NCBI GenBank assembly: GCA_017514235.1
Contig: JAFWKK010000080.1
Location: forward strand, 1 to 34,209
Source: Kiritimatiellia bacterium
GTDB taxonomy: Bacteria; Verrucomicrobiota; Kiritimatiellia; RFP12; UBA1067
DNA length: 34,209 nucleotides
Direction: 5' to 3'
The notes below the pieces were generated by a model. That model saw only the letters and a program-made list of their open reading frames with translations. It had not been told where the DNA came from and did not search any database. Made by a program: the position numbers and the translations under genes. This document shows positions 15,638-22,857 of the stretch, one piece after another (position 1 is the first letter of the stretch; every line of letters begins with the position of its first letter).

Positions 15638-16884
15638 CCATGTCTGCACCGACTCTCAAGCTGGAGAACTGCTGGATGCTTCTCGCCGGGCGGCGGGTAG
15701 CCAAGGGCGACCTGCTGATCGCGGACGGCAAGATCGCCGCCGTCGCCGAACGCGACTGCGAACCCGACAGGCTCGTCATGCCCGGGCTCGTGAACTGCCA
15801 CGGCCACACTGCGATGACGCTCGTGCGCGGCCTTGGCGGCGGGCTCCCCCTGCAGCGCTGGCTGGAGGAGGCAATCTTCCCGGTCGAGGCGAAGATGACG
15901 CCGGCGGACGTGCGCGCCGGCGCGGCATGGGGAATCATGGAGATGCTAGCCGGCGGCACTACTTGCGTGGCCGACATGTATGACTTTCCGGAGGAGACCG
16001 AAGCCGCCCTTGCGGACGCGGGGATGCGCGGCTTCACTTGCCGCGTCGGGCTGAACTTCGTTCCGGGCAGGCTTGACGAATGCGTGAGGTACGCCGAGAG
16101 CCACCCGAAGAGCCATCTCTGCATCCATTCCGAATATCTTACCGACGAGAAGTTCTGCCGTGCGCTTGCCGACGCCAACCGCGAGCTGAAGAGGCCGCTG
16201 CACGTGCACGTGAGCGAAACCCGGAAAGAGCACGAGGAGTGCATTCAGCGGCACGGCAGGACGCCTGTCGCGCAGATTGCCGCGACGGGGCTTTTCGACC
16301 ACGGCGGCTATGCGGCGCATTGCGTGTGGTGCACCGACGACGATTTCCGCATCATGGCGGACATGGGCGTGTCGCTCGTCCACAATCCTACCAGCAACAT
16401 GAAGCTGGGGAGCGGTTTCGCCCGCGTTCCGCGGGCTGCGGAGCTCGGCGTGAACGTCGCGCTCGGCACCGACGGCTGCGCCTCGAACGACAACCTCGAC
16501 ATGTTCGAGGAAATGCACCTGGCCTCCCTGATTCACAAGGGCCTTGCCCAGGATCCGACCGTGCTGTCGGCGTGGGACGTGATCGAGATGGCGACGAAGA
16601 ACGGAGCGAAGGCGCTGGGAACGGACGATGCGGGCGAAATCGCCGTAGGCAAGGCGGCTGACCTCTGCGTCGCCGGTCTCGGAAGCGTACACTTGGCGCC
16701 GGCCATCGACATGCCGAACCTGGTCGTCAACTCGATGGGCGCGGAAGACGTCGAGATGACGCTCGTGGGCGGAAGGGTCGTCTACGAGAAGAACGAGGCC
16801 GGCGGCGCCTTTGCCGGCGGCCAGTCGGTCGCCTCCGCCCGCTCCGCCCTCCTTGCAGCCGTTCGCCGCCTCGGGCTGGCGTGA
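15634..16884 (+). CDS. Amidohydrolase: SAH/MTA/5'-deoxyadenosine deaminase-like
   Basis: A 416-residue metal-dependent deaminase of the MtaD/SAH deaminase/TrzN-like group. Metal ligands are H56 and H58 (NCHGHTAM), H192 (HVHVSE, 190-195), H229 (AAHCVW) and D280 (GTDGCASND). E195 is the usual general acid/base. HNPTSNMKLGSG (250-261) is a hallmark of the SAH/MTA deaminase branch. The product would turn an adenosyl nucleoside into its inosyl form. Sharing a run with luxS fits salvage of SAM by-products, though which nucleoside is used is inference. A second ATG at 15640 is an alternative start. Last gene of the run. Confidence 0.85.
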   Translation: MTMSAPTLKLENCWMLLAGRRVAKGDLLIADGKIAAVAERDCEPDRLVMPGLVNCHGHTAMTLVRGLGGGLPLQRWLEEAIFPVEAKMTPADVRAGAAWGIMEMLAGGTTCVADMYDFPEETEAALADAGMRGFTCRVGLNFVPGRLDECVRYAESHPKSHLCIHSEYLTDEKFCRALADANRELKRPLHVHVSETRKEHEECIQRHGRTPVAQIAATGLFDHGGYAAHCVWCTDDDFRIMADMGVSLVHNPTSNMKLGSGFARVPRAAELGVNVALGTDGCASNDNLDMFEEMHLASLIHKGLAQDPTVLSAWDVIEMATKNGAKALGTDDAGEIAVGKAADLCVAGLGSVHLAPAIDMPNLVVNSMGAEDVEMTLVGGRVVYEKNEAGGAFAGGQSVASARSALLAAVRRLGLA

Positions 16885-17039
16885 GGAGTTTCCCCGATTC
16901 TTGAGGCATAAGGATTGGCGTGCCCTAGCAAACAAAGGGCGAGCTGGCGACTCCCATTTCGCGTTATGAGCAAGATTCCGCATTCTGTAGAGGACCGCCA
17001 GCCTTGTCAGCATCTCTGGGCTTGGATGGAATGAAGCGA

Positions 17040-17170
17040 GCAACAATAAGCGCGGTTGAAGCGGTTGATCTGCCTGACGCCCGGCTGCTTCTTGAAAGTG
17101 CAGAACGAGGCGAGCGGCACGAACGCACCGTCCTTGTTCATGACGGCTAACGGGAAGGCCAAGGCGGCGG
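17040..17170 (-). pseudogene. Fragment of an RND (AcrB-like) efflux transporter
   Basis: This lies in the 500-bp stretch 16885-17386, which has no intact gene. The minus strand encodes AVMNKDGAFVPLASFCTFKK followed by QPGVRQINRFN. This resembles the porter-domain segment of HAE-1 RND pumps (xVRNxDGxMVPLxxxx...GPxxIxRYN). No other part of a pump can be followed, so it would be a relic. Support comes from the adaptor-protein relic and the marR gene on the same strand at 18665-19664, the usual gene order for such an operon. I see no gene in the remainder of 16885-17386 apart from the repeats and promoter listed separately. Confidence 0.45.
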
Positions 17171-17195
17171 TTACGCCCAGCGGCGCGCCGCCCGC

Positions 17196-17212
17196 GTTCT
17201 TCCTGCGCGTGA
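17196..17212. repeat. 17-bp direct repeat, left copy flanking the ATPase gene
   Basis: GTTCTTCCTGCGCGTGA matches the copy at 18627-18643 in 16 of 17 positions. On the minus strand both copies read through the same peptide, TRRKN. They bracket the ATPase gene and its promoter. Confidence 0.5.
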
Positions 17213-17299
17213 GGATTAAATAGCGCAAGCGGCAGGGCTGACAAGCCGGAACTGAGCGACAAGATCGCAATTGTTGCATGATGTGCCCAAAATAGCCAT

Positions 17300-17336
17300 C
17301 GCAAATGGCGGATTCCGCCAGAATGTGCCATTTGCG
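17300..17336. repeat. Nested inverted repeat upstream of the ATPase promoter
   Basis: CGCAAATGGC (17300-17309) and GCCATTTGCG (17327-17336) form a perfect 10-bp inverted repeat. Inside it GGCGGA and TCCGCC form a second palindrome (about 17307-17319). It ends 14 bp before the -35 of the ATPase gene. It may be an operator, a terminator of upstream transcription, or an element end. Confidence 0.5.
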
Positions 17337-17349
17337 TTGGCAATTTCGG

Positions 17350-17379
17350 TTGACTTCCAATACCTTATTATGGTAGAAT
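17350..17379 (+). promoter_or_regulatory. Promoter of the AAA+/DUF4143 ATPase gene
   Basis: TTGACT (17350-17355), 18 bp, then TAGAAT (17374-17379) preceded by TGG. The -10 ends 7 nt before the ATG at 17387, so a leaderless transcript is predicted. One of the few promoters here with a good -35. Confidence 0.65.
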
Positions 17380-17386
17380 ATGCGCC

Positions 17387-18556
17387 ATGAAAGCCATAAA
17401 AAGATGCATACCGCCATACGAAGAAAACTTCTTTCTTCTTGGTCCTCGCGGAACTGGCAAGACCACGTGGCTCAAGGCGCAGTACAGCGACGCCGTTGTA
17501 ATCGACTTGCTTAAGCCAGATGTTTTCAGGGCTTTCCAGACAAGGCCCGAGAGCCTTGCCGATGTCGTGAAAGGCAATGCGCAGGCGCACTGCTTTGTGC
17601 TTGACGAAATTCAGAAAGTGCCTGAATTGCTCAGTGTTGTGCATTCGCTTATAGAAGAGCATCTGGGACTGCAGTTCATATTGACAGGATCCAGCGCCCG
17701 CAAGATAAGGCGTACGGGCGCGGATCTGCTGGCCGGGCGGGCTGTACGAAAGACAATGCACCCCTTTATTGCGAGCGAATTGGGGGAGGACTTTTCTCTG
17801 GATTATGCTTTGCGGTATGGCACGCTTCCGGTGGTTTGCGGTACGCGCAGAAAAGATGCCGCACTCTCGGCCTACATAGATTTGTATCTTCGCGAGGAAA
17901 TTCAGCAAGAGGGTCTTGTCAGAACGCTTGCTCCTTTTACGCGATTTCTTGAATCGGTCTCGTTTTCGCATGGTTCTCAACTTGTTTCAAGCGCGATAGC
18001 CAGAGATTGCGGTGTCGGGAGGACGACGGTCGACGGCTACCTGAAGATATTGTTCGATCTGATGATAGCCTCGACGCTGCCGGTTTTTTCAAAAAGGGCG
18101 AAGCGGGCCATGGCGGTCACGGCTAAATTCTATTTCTTTGATACCGGCGTATTCCGCACATTGCGCCCAAAGGGGCCGCTTGACCGTCCAGATGAAATCG
18201 ACGGTGCCGCGCTTGAGGGGTTGGTGTTTCAGCATCTGACGGCGTACCTCGATTATTCATCGCGGCGAGAGAGCCTTTATTGCTGGCGAACCGCCGAAGG
18301 CAAGGAAGTGGATTTTGTCATATACGACGACAATGATTTTGTTGCGCTTGAAGTCAAGAACGCCGCACGACTCGATTCACGGGATTTTGCCGGTCTCAAG
18401 GCGTTTCAATCAGACTATCCGGAAGCGAGAGCCGTGCTGCTCTACAGAGGCGAGACGCAATATATGCATGGGAATGTGCTTGTCGTCCCTGTCGCCAAAT
18501 ATCTTTCCAATCTCGTGCCAGGCAGTCGGTCGCCGGACGTAGCCTGGCGCAGATGA
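17387..18556 (+). CDS. AAA+ ATPase with C-terminal DUF4143 domain
   Basis: A 389-residue protein of the large AAA_14/DUF4143 family. Walker A is GPRGTGKTT (19-27) and Walker B is CFVLDEIQKVP (69-79); LTGSSARK follows as the sensor-like strand. A winged-helix-like middle part contains ARDCGVGRTTVDGYLKIL. The C-terminal domain has KEVDFVI and ALEVKNA, the D...ExK pattern of a PD-(D/E)xK nuclease-like fold. Function in the family is unsettled; such genes are common in accessory DNA of anaerobes. GC content is visibly lower than in neighbours. It lies in opposite orientation inside a decayed efflux operon, which suggests insertion. A broken relative is at 32722. Confidence 0.85.
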   Translation: MKAIKRCIPPYEENFFLLGPRGTGKTTWLKAQYSDAVVIDLLKPDVFRAFQTRPESLADVVKGNAQAHCFVLDEIQKVPELLSVVHSLIEEHLGLQFILTGSSARKIRRTGADLLAGRAVRKTMHPFIASELGEDFSLDYALRYGTLPVVCGTRRKDAALSAYIDLYLREEIQQEGLVRTLAPFTRFLESVSFSHGSQLVSSAIARDCGVGRTTVDGYLKILFDLMIASTLPVFSKRAKRAMAVTAKFYFFDTGVFRTLRPKGPLDRPDEIDGAALEGLVFQHLTAYLDYSSRRESLYCWRTAEGKEVDFVIYDDNDFVALEVKNAARLDSRDFAGLKAFQSDYPEARAVLLYRGETQYMHGNVLVVPVAKYLSNLVPGSRSPDVAWRR

Positions 18557-18626
18557 ACCGTATCGCGGCCGCAATCTTCGCGTTTGCGGCGGTTGTGTCG
18601 CCATTCGCCACCAGCGCATCGGCATC

Positions 18627-18643
18627 GTTCTTTCTGCGCGTGA
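18627..18643. repeat. 17-bp direct repeat, right copy flanking the ATPase gene
   Basis: GTTCTTTCTGCGCGTGA, one mismatch from the copy at 17196-17212. Together they bracket a segment of about 1.4 kb with the ATPase gene. They are candidate scars of its insertion or of recombination. Confidence 0.5.
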
Positions 18644-18664
18644 TGTCATCGGCATTGTCGAGTG

Positions 18665-19222
18665 TCAATGTGATGTTGTTTCGCTTTTGCACGTCACAGC
18701 GGCGCCGTCGGAGACCTTGTGCGTTCCGCCGACGATCACGGTCTCGCCAGCCTTGAGGCGTTCTTCGCTGCACCCGAAAAGCCGCGCATAGTCCGCCATC
18801 GACAGCGAGAAGCGGACGCGCAGCGGGTCGGTCTTGACGATTGTTGCGAGGACGCCGCTTTCTGGCGTAACGTAGTTGCCGGCTGTTTTCGCTGTGAGGC
18901 CGATCTTGCCGTCTGTCGGGGAGACGATGCGGGTATGGCGGAGGTCGTCCTCGGCGAGGACGAGCGCGGCCTTCGCAGCTTCGAGATTCGCCTCCAGTTC
19001 CAGTTTTACGGCACGGGCGGTGTCGAACTCCGCTTGAGCGGTCATTCCTTTCGCAAGAAGTTTCTCCTTCCGTGCAAAGGCAAGATTGGCAAGCTCAAGT
19101 TTCGCTTCAATCTCCGCTATCTCACAAAGCGGAAGCGGGTAAACCGCAAATGCGATGGCAGACAATACGAATCCGTATTGGAATTGGCGCAATCGTGGCA
19201 AGATAACGTGTGTCGATTTCAT
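18665..19222 (-). pseudogene. Truncated RND membrane fusion (adaptor) protein
   Basis: The 185-codon minus-strand frame starts at ATG 19222, 4 nt after the marR stop. It begins with a membrane-anchor-like N-terminus (about 1-32). It then jumps directly into the alpha-hairpin of a periplasmic adaptor: KLELANLAFARKEKLLAKGM, TAQAEFDTARA and EAAKAALVLAEDDLRHTRI. The second lipoyl half follows (VSPTDGKIGLTAKTAGNYV), then VLATIVKTDPLRVRFSLS. The first lipoyl half (some 60-80 residues) is missing, and the frame stops before the beta-barrel and membrane-proximal domains. The gene is therefore both internally deleted and 3'-truncated. The 3' break lies close to the repeat at 18627 and the ATPase gene. 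Confidence 0.75.
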
Positions 19223-19226
19223 TGGA

Positions 19227-19664
19227 TTATCTCTTGTGTGGCTTGAGATTGGCGAAGGTCGTCTCGAAGCTGTCGGCCATCTTCTCCATCGTCTCCAGCG
19301 CGCCAGCCGCAAGGAATGGTTCCATGACGCGGGACTCGGCAGCGAAGATCGGGCCGAAAACGTTGTCGGCGATTTCCCGTCCTTTCGGCGTTAGGAGGAT
19401 GTCTTTCTCCTTGTTGCCGCGCGGGACAAGTTTTACGAGCCCGTCTTTTACGCAATCGCGGACGATAGTGTTGAGCGTCGTGCGTGGGATTCGCCAGTCG
19501 TCGCAGATCTGCTTCTGTGAATACACCTTCCCGTCGGCAATGGCGTAGAACAGGAAGAACAGGTTCCCCTTAACGCCAAACGTCCGCACCGAATCGACGT
19601 ACAGCGCGTCAATCCTGTTGAAGGCGATCATGAACCGCCTGACTTTCTCGTGGTTGTCATTCAT
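19227..19664 (-). CDS. MarR family transcriptional regulator
   Basis: A 145-residue winged-helix regulator. VYSQKQICDDWRIPRTTLNT (47-66) is the helix-turn-helix. LVKLVPRGNKEKDILLTPKG (77-96) includes the beta-hairpin wing, with the R/K-rich tip and the LTPKG signature, followed by dimerisation helices. MarR proteins usually repress their own operon and release DNA when they bind small phenolic or drug-like ligands. It is followed 4 nt later by the adaptor relic, so it once controlled an efflux operon and is now left with decayed targets. A palindromic operator candidate lies at its own promoter. Confidence 0.85.
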   Translation of the reverse strand: MNDNHEKVRRFMIAFNRIDALYVDSVRTFGVKGNLFFLFYAIADGKVYSQKQICDDWRIPRTTLNTIVRDCVKDGLVKLVPRGNKEKDILLTPKGREIADNVFGPIFAAESRVMEPFLAAGALETMEKMADSFETTFANLKPHKR

Positions 19665-19679
19665 AGTTCGGATAATACT

Positions 19680-19716
19680 AATTCGAATTGTATCATGTTG
19701 CCCTTGCGTGAGTCAA
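19680..19716 (-). promoter_or_regulatory. marR promoter with palindromic operator candidate
   Basis: On the minus strand TTGACT (19711-19716) is followed after 18 bp by TACAAT (19687-19692). The perfect 10-bp palindrome AATTCGAATT (19680-19689) overlaps the -10 and the predicted start site. This is where an autorepressing MarR dimer would block initiation. MarR binding itself is inferred. Confidence 0.5.
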
Positions 19717-19780
19717 CACCGTTGCCTCCTACACTCTTATAATAAGTCGATCATGAATTTTCGGGCTGTGAGGCGGAGAA

Positions 19781-19804
19781 ATTTTTGGTATAATTTCCAA
19801 CATA
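19781..19804 (+). promoter_or_regulatory. Extended -10 promoter of the divergent-PAP2 gene
   Basis: ATTTTTGG followed by TATAAT (19789-19794), 10 nt before the ATG at 19805. No -35 at the expected distance and no ribosome-binding site in the short leader. Confidence 0.55.
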
Positions 19805-20302
19805 ATGTTTGCAACTGGAATAATCCATCACGTCAATGCGCTGGAGATAATCCGGCATCCGTGGTTCATGTCCGCGTTCATCGCCGGCGGCTGCGCACAG
19901 CTTATCAAGTTCATCAGCGACTCGTTGCGAGCGAAGCGTCCGTGCTGGGGGTCGCTGATCACGACCGGCGGCATGCCGAGCGGCCATTCCGCTGTGGTCT
20001 CGTCGCTGGCGTTCGCCGTCGGGTTTACGGACGGGTTCGACGCGCCTTACGCCATGATCGCGGTCGGGCTCGGCCTGATCGTGCTGGTAGATGCCGTTAC
20101 GCTCCGCTACGAGGCGGGCGAGCACGCGAAGCTGCTGAACCGCATAATCCGCCACCTGAACACAGTCAACGAAGAGGACCGCATCGAGGCGGAGCGCCTG
20201 CAGGAGCGGCTCGGCCATACCGTCCGCGAGATGCTTGCCGGCGTGGCTTTCGGCGGAGTCATAGCGTTTGTCGTATGCGGCATATGGGATTTCTGGAAGT
20301 AA
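19805..20302 (+). CDS. Divergent PAP2 family membrane protein
   Basis: A 165-residue membrane protein of the divergent-PAP2 (DUF212) family. GGMPSGHSA (55-63) is the phosphatase-like motif and AGEHAKLLN (104-112) with LQERLGHTVREMLAG is the family C-terminal signature. Hydrophobic segments lie at about 20-37, 65-95 and 140-160. The family resembles acid phosphatases of the PAP2 type, but its reaction is not established; lipid phosphate hydrolysis is a guess from the motif. It is followed 16 nt later by the next gene, with a shared reading direction. Confidence 0.85.
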   Translation: MFATGIIHHVNALEIIRHPWFMSAFIAGGCAQLIKFISDSLRAKRPCWGSLITTGGMPSGHSAVVSSLAFAVGFTDGFDAPYAMIAVGLGLIVLVDAVTLRYEAGEHAKLLNRIIRHLNTVNEEDRIEAERLQERLGHTVREMLAGVAFGGVIAFVVCGIWDFWK

Positions 20303-20318
20303 CCGGCAAGGAGTTGGC

Positions 20319-21467
20319 ATGTTGCGTCGGATTCTTCATTACCTGATTCTTGCGACGGTGCTGGTCGGCGTGCCGACGGCGTGCGCCGTGATCGGCGGTT
20401 CCGACGAAATCCTTGCGGGCCTGAAGCAGTTTCCGCCGCGCACCGAGGACTGGGGGTTCCATCCCGAGAAGCTGTGGAACGTGCGGCATCCGTTCAACTG
20501 GGCTTGGTTCATATGCATGACGGGGTTGACGGCCGCCAGCCTTTTCCCGCTCGTCCGTCGCGGCCTGCGGGGGCTGCGTACCGCTCCGCGCCCCGCCGCG
20601 CGGCGCTGTCCCTTTCCCCTCTGGGGCTGGGCCGGGCTTGCGCTGCTGGCCGCCTCGTGGGTGGTGACGTGGAACAGGTTCGAGTGGATCCGTCCGCACC
20701 AGGTGCTGCTGTCGTACTTCCCGATCTGGATGGGCTACATCGTAACGGTGAACGCGCTGGTCAAGTGGCGGTCGGGGAGGTGCCCGATGACGGACCACCC
20801 GTTCGTCTACGCGCTGACCTTCCCGGCGTCGTCGCTGTTCTGGTGGTTCTTCGAGTACCTGAACCGGTTCGTGTGGAACTGGTATTACCTTGGCATCAGC
20901 GAGCTGTCGGCCTATACCTACACCGTATACGCGACGCTGTGCTTCGCCTCCGTGCTGCCTGCGGTCTACGCGACCGCGGAGTTCCTGGGCACGTTCCGGT
21001 TCTTCGACGACAGGAACTACGAAGGCATGGGCTGGCGCCCCGACGTGCGCAGCGTCCGCGCCAAGCTATTCCTTCTGGCCCTGTCGGCCCTGGGCCTGGC
21101 AGGCATCGTGTTCTGCCCCGACTACACGTACATGCTGCTCTGGATATCGCCGCTGATGGTATTCGTGCTGGTGCAGGTCGTGCTGGGCGAGCCATGCCTT
21201 CTGGACCGGCTTAAGACCGGCTCCTGGGGGCTTGTGTTCCGGTTCTCGACAGCGGCGCTCGTCTGCGGGTTTTGCTGGGAGACGTGGAACTATTACTCGC
21301 TCGCGAAGTGGGTTTATGCGGTTCCGTGGGTGCACCGCTGGCAGATATGGGAGATGCCGCTCATCGGCTTCGCGGGCTACCTGCCGTTCGGCGTGGAGTG
21401 CGCCGCCGTCACGTTCTGGCTGTATGACGCGTTCGGCCTCGGGTCGGACTGCGAGCAGCGCCACTAG
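20319..21467 (+). CDS. Polytopic membrane protein of unknown function
   Basis: A 382-residue protein I do not recognise. About ten hydrophobic segments are visible, for example at 5-22, 60-80, 98-117, 125-147, 160-182 and 250-268. Aromatic residues are abundant near helix ends (SSLFWWFFEYLNRFVWNWYY). The ATG at 20319 has a near-ideal ribosome-binding site (AAGGAG, 5 nt spacing) and follows the PAP2-like gene by 16 nt, so the two are probably co-transcribed. A lipid-related role would fit that pairing but is speculative. It faces the tRNA gene tail to tail, only 4 nt away. Confidence 0.75.
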   Translation: MLRRILHYLILATVLVGVPTACAVIGGSDEILAGLKQFPPRTEDWGFHPEKLWNVRHPFNWAWFICMTGLTAASLFPLVRRGLRGLRTAPRPAARRCPFPLWGWAGLALLAASWVVTWNRFEWIRPHQVLLSYFPIWMGYIVTVNALVKWRSGRCPMTDHPFVYALTFPASSLFWWFFEYLNRFVWNWYYLGISELSAYTYTVYATLCFASVLPAVYATAEFLGTFRFFDDRNYEGMGWRPDVRSVRAKLFLLALSALGLAGIVFCPDYTYMLLWISPLMVFVLVQVVLGEPCLLDRLKTGSWGLVFRFSTAALVCGFCWETWNYYSLAKWVYAVPWVHRWQIWEMPLIGFAGYLPFGVECAAVTFWLYDAFGLGSDCEQRH

Positions 21468-21471
21468 GGTC

Positions 21472-21557
21472 TGGAGCCGAGGGTCGGATTCGAACCGACG
21501 TGTCCTTGCGGATCCTGATTACAAATCAGGCGCAGTCAACCACTGTGCCACCCCGGC
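21472..21557 (-). tRNA. tRNA-Thr (anticodon UGU) with long variable arm
   Basis: The minus strand folds as an 86-nt cloverleaf. The acceptor stem GCCGGGG pairs with CCTCGGC (one G-U), discriminator U73, encoded CCA. The D-arm has only 3 bp (GCA/TGC). The anticodon stem CCTGA/TCAGG encloses loop TTTGTAA, giving UGU. The T-arm is GTCGG-TTCGAAT-CCGAC. The variable region is 14 nt (ATCCGCAAGGACAC) and forms its own hairpin, UCC-GCAA-GGA. Such an arm is normal for Ser, Leu and Tyr tRNAs but not Thr. G1-C72, C2-G71 and the G35-U36 anticodon bases agree with threonine identity. Confidence 0.9.
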
Positions 21558-21572
21558 GGGCAGATGGCGGAT

Positions 21573-21612
21573 AGTATACCATATCTCGGACGATTTTGGT
21601 ATAATACCTCGC
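21573..21612. promoter_or_regulatory. Divergent promoters of tRNA-Thr and tyrS
   Basis: Minus strand: TGG-TATACT (21573-21578) lies 15 nt before the tRNA 5' end. Plus strand: TTTTGG-TATAAT (21600-21605) ends 7 nt before the tyrS ATG, again predicting a leaderless mRNA. No T-box-like leader is possible for tyrS with this spacing. Confidence 0.6.
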
Positions 21613-22857
21613 ATGAGACTGATAGACGAACTGAAGGCCCGCGGACTCGTCGAGGCGCTGACCGATCCTGGCGTCGAGGCTGCGCTGGAGCGTCCGATGA
21701 CGGTTTACTGCGGTTTCGATCCGTCCGCCCGGTCGCTGCAGGCCGGCAATCTCGTGTCGATAATGGTGCTGAGGCGCTTCCAGCAGGCGGGGCACCGGGT
21801 CATCGCGCTTGTCGGCGGTGCGACCGGGCTGATAGGCGACCCGAGCGGCAAGTCGGCCGAGCGCAACATGCTCACGGTCGAACAGGTGGCGGAGAACAAG
21901 GCCGGCATACGCGAGAACCTTTCGCGCATACTAGACTTCGACGGGCCGAACGCGGCCGTGATGGTTGACAACTACGACTGGTACAAAGGCACGTCGGCCA
22001 TCGAGTTCCTGCGTGACATCGCGGTGAACTTCCGCGTGCCGCAGATGCTCGCCAAGGAGTCGGTGAAGAAGCGCCTTGAGGCGAGCGAGGGAGCGCTCAC
22101 GTTCACCGAGTTCAGCTACCAGATCCTGCAGGGCAACGACTTCCTGCACCTATACGACGCGTACGGCTGCCGCCTTGAGGTCGGCGGTGCCGACCAGTGG
22201 GGCAACATCACCGCCGGCACCGACCTCGTGCGGCGGCTCCGCGGCGAGACGGCCTACGGGCTGACGTTCCCGCTCCTGCTCGACTCCGCCGGGCGCAAGT
22301 TCGGCAAGAGCGAGGGCAACGCGCTTTTCATGGACGCGTCGATGACGCCGGTCTTCGACTGGTACCAGTACTTCATGCGCGCGGCGGACGCGGACGTGAT
22401 CCGCTACCTGAAGGTCTTCTCCATGCGCTCGCTCGACGAGATCGCCGCGCTTGAGGCGGAGATGCGCGCGCACCCGGAGGCGCGCGTTCCGCAGAAGGCG
22501 CTTGCCGAGGAGCTGACGAGGCTCGTGCACGGCGAGGACGGGCTTCGCCAGGCCCAGGAGGCGACCGAGGCGCTGTACGCGAAGAAGACGTCCGCCGACG
22601 TCGCGAAGGCCAGCGACGTGCCGAGCGCGCAGGTGCGGCGCGAGGACTGCGTCGGCAAGACGGTGTTCGCGGTCGCCGCCGCCGCCGGGATGTTCTCGTC
22701 CAACGGCGAGGCGCGGCGCATGGCGCGGCAGGGCGGCCTTTCGCTCAACGACGCGCGGGTGGACGACTCGCGCGTATTCGCGGAGTCCGACATCACAGCC
22801 GAGGGCGTGGCCGTGCTGCGCAGCGGGAAGAAGAACTACTTCGTGCTCAGGTTTTGA
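21613..22857 (+). CDS. tyrS: Tyrosyl-tRNA synthetase
   Basis: A 414-residue class I synthetase charging tRNA-Tyr. CGFDPSARSL (33-42), VGGATGLIGDPSGKS (67-81), the tyrosine-pocket DQWGN (194-198) and the KMSKS-type loop KFGKS (229-233) are clear. The C-terminal S4-like RNA-binding domain spans about 345-414. The HIGH-equivalent reads Q43-A-G-N46, so both canonical histidines are replaced. Asn at the second position is common in TyrRS, but Gln at the first is unusual. The start at 21613 is set by the promoter spacing. Its stop overlaps the TTG start of the lptF/G-like gene. Confidence 0.93.
   Translation: MRLIDELKARGLVEALTDPGVEAALERPMTVYCGFDPSARSLQAGNLVSIMVLRRFQQAGHRVIALVGGATGLIGDPSGKSAERNMLTVEQVAENKAGIRENLSRILDFDGPNAAVMVDNYDWYKGTSAIEFLRDIAVNFRVPQMLAKESVKKRLEASEGALTFTEFSYQILQGNDFLHLYDAYGCRLEVGGADQWGNITAGTDLVRRLRGETAYGLTFPLLLDSAGRKFGKSEGNALFMDASMTPVFDWYQYFMRAADADVIRYLKVFSMRSLDEIAALEAEMRAHPEARVPQKALAEELTRLVHGEDGLRQAQEATEALYAKKTSADVAKASDVPSAQVRREDCVGKTVFAVAAAAGMFSSNGEARRMARQGGLSLNDARVDDSRVFAESDITAEGVAVLRSGKKNYFVLRF

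Noticed and set aside
13553-15649. 698-codon open frame on the minus strand
   Set aside because: Antisense to the CE15-like, DUF167 and coaB genes, which all have clear family motifs. The frame crosses three real genes and has no recognisable domain.
16922-16940. Hairpin GCCCT/AGGGC after the deaminase gene as terminator
   Set aside because: Only a 5-bp stem with a 9-nt loop and no T-run on either strand.
18396-18773. Minus-strand frame encoding an Ala/Arg-rich peptide between the ATPase gene and the adaptor relic
   Set aside because: Half lies antisense to the ATPase gene. The remainder could be a frameshifted tail of the adaptor gene, but no family motif supports it.
19738-19743. Additional plus-strand promoter TATAAT upstream of the divergent-PAP2 gene
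   Set aside because: No -35 at suitable distance and no extended -10. The box at 19789 has the TGG extension and the window's typical context.
21472-21557. Reading the tRNA as tRNA-Tyr (GUA), given its long variable arm and the neighbouring tyrS
   Set aside because: With the standard 5-bp anticodon stem the loop is TTTGTAA and the anticodon UGU. GUA would need a shift of one base that breaks the stem, and the acceptor pairs fit threonine.
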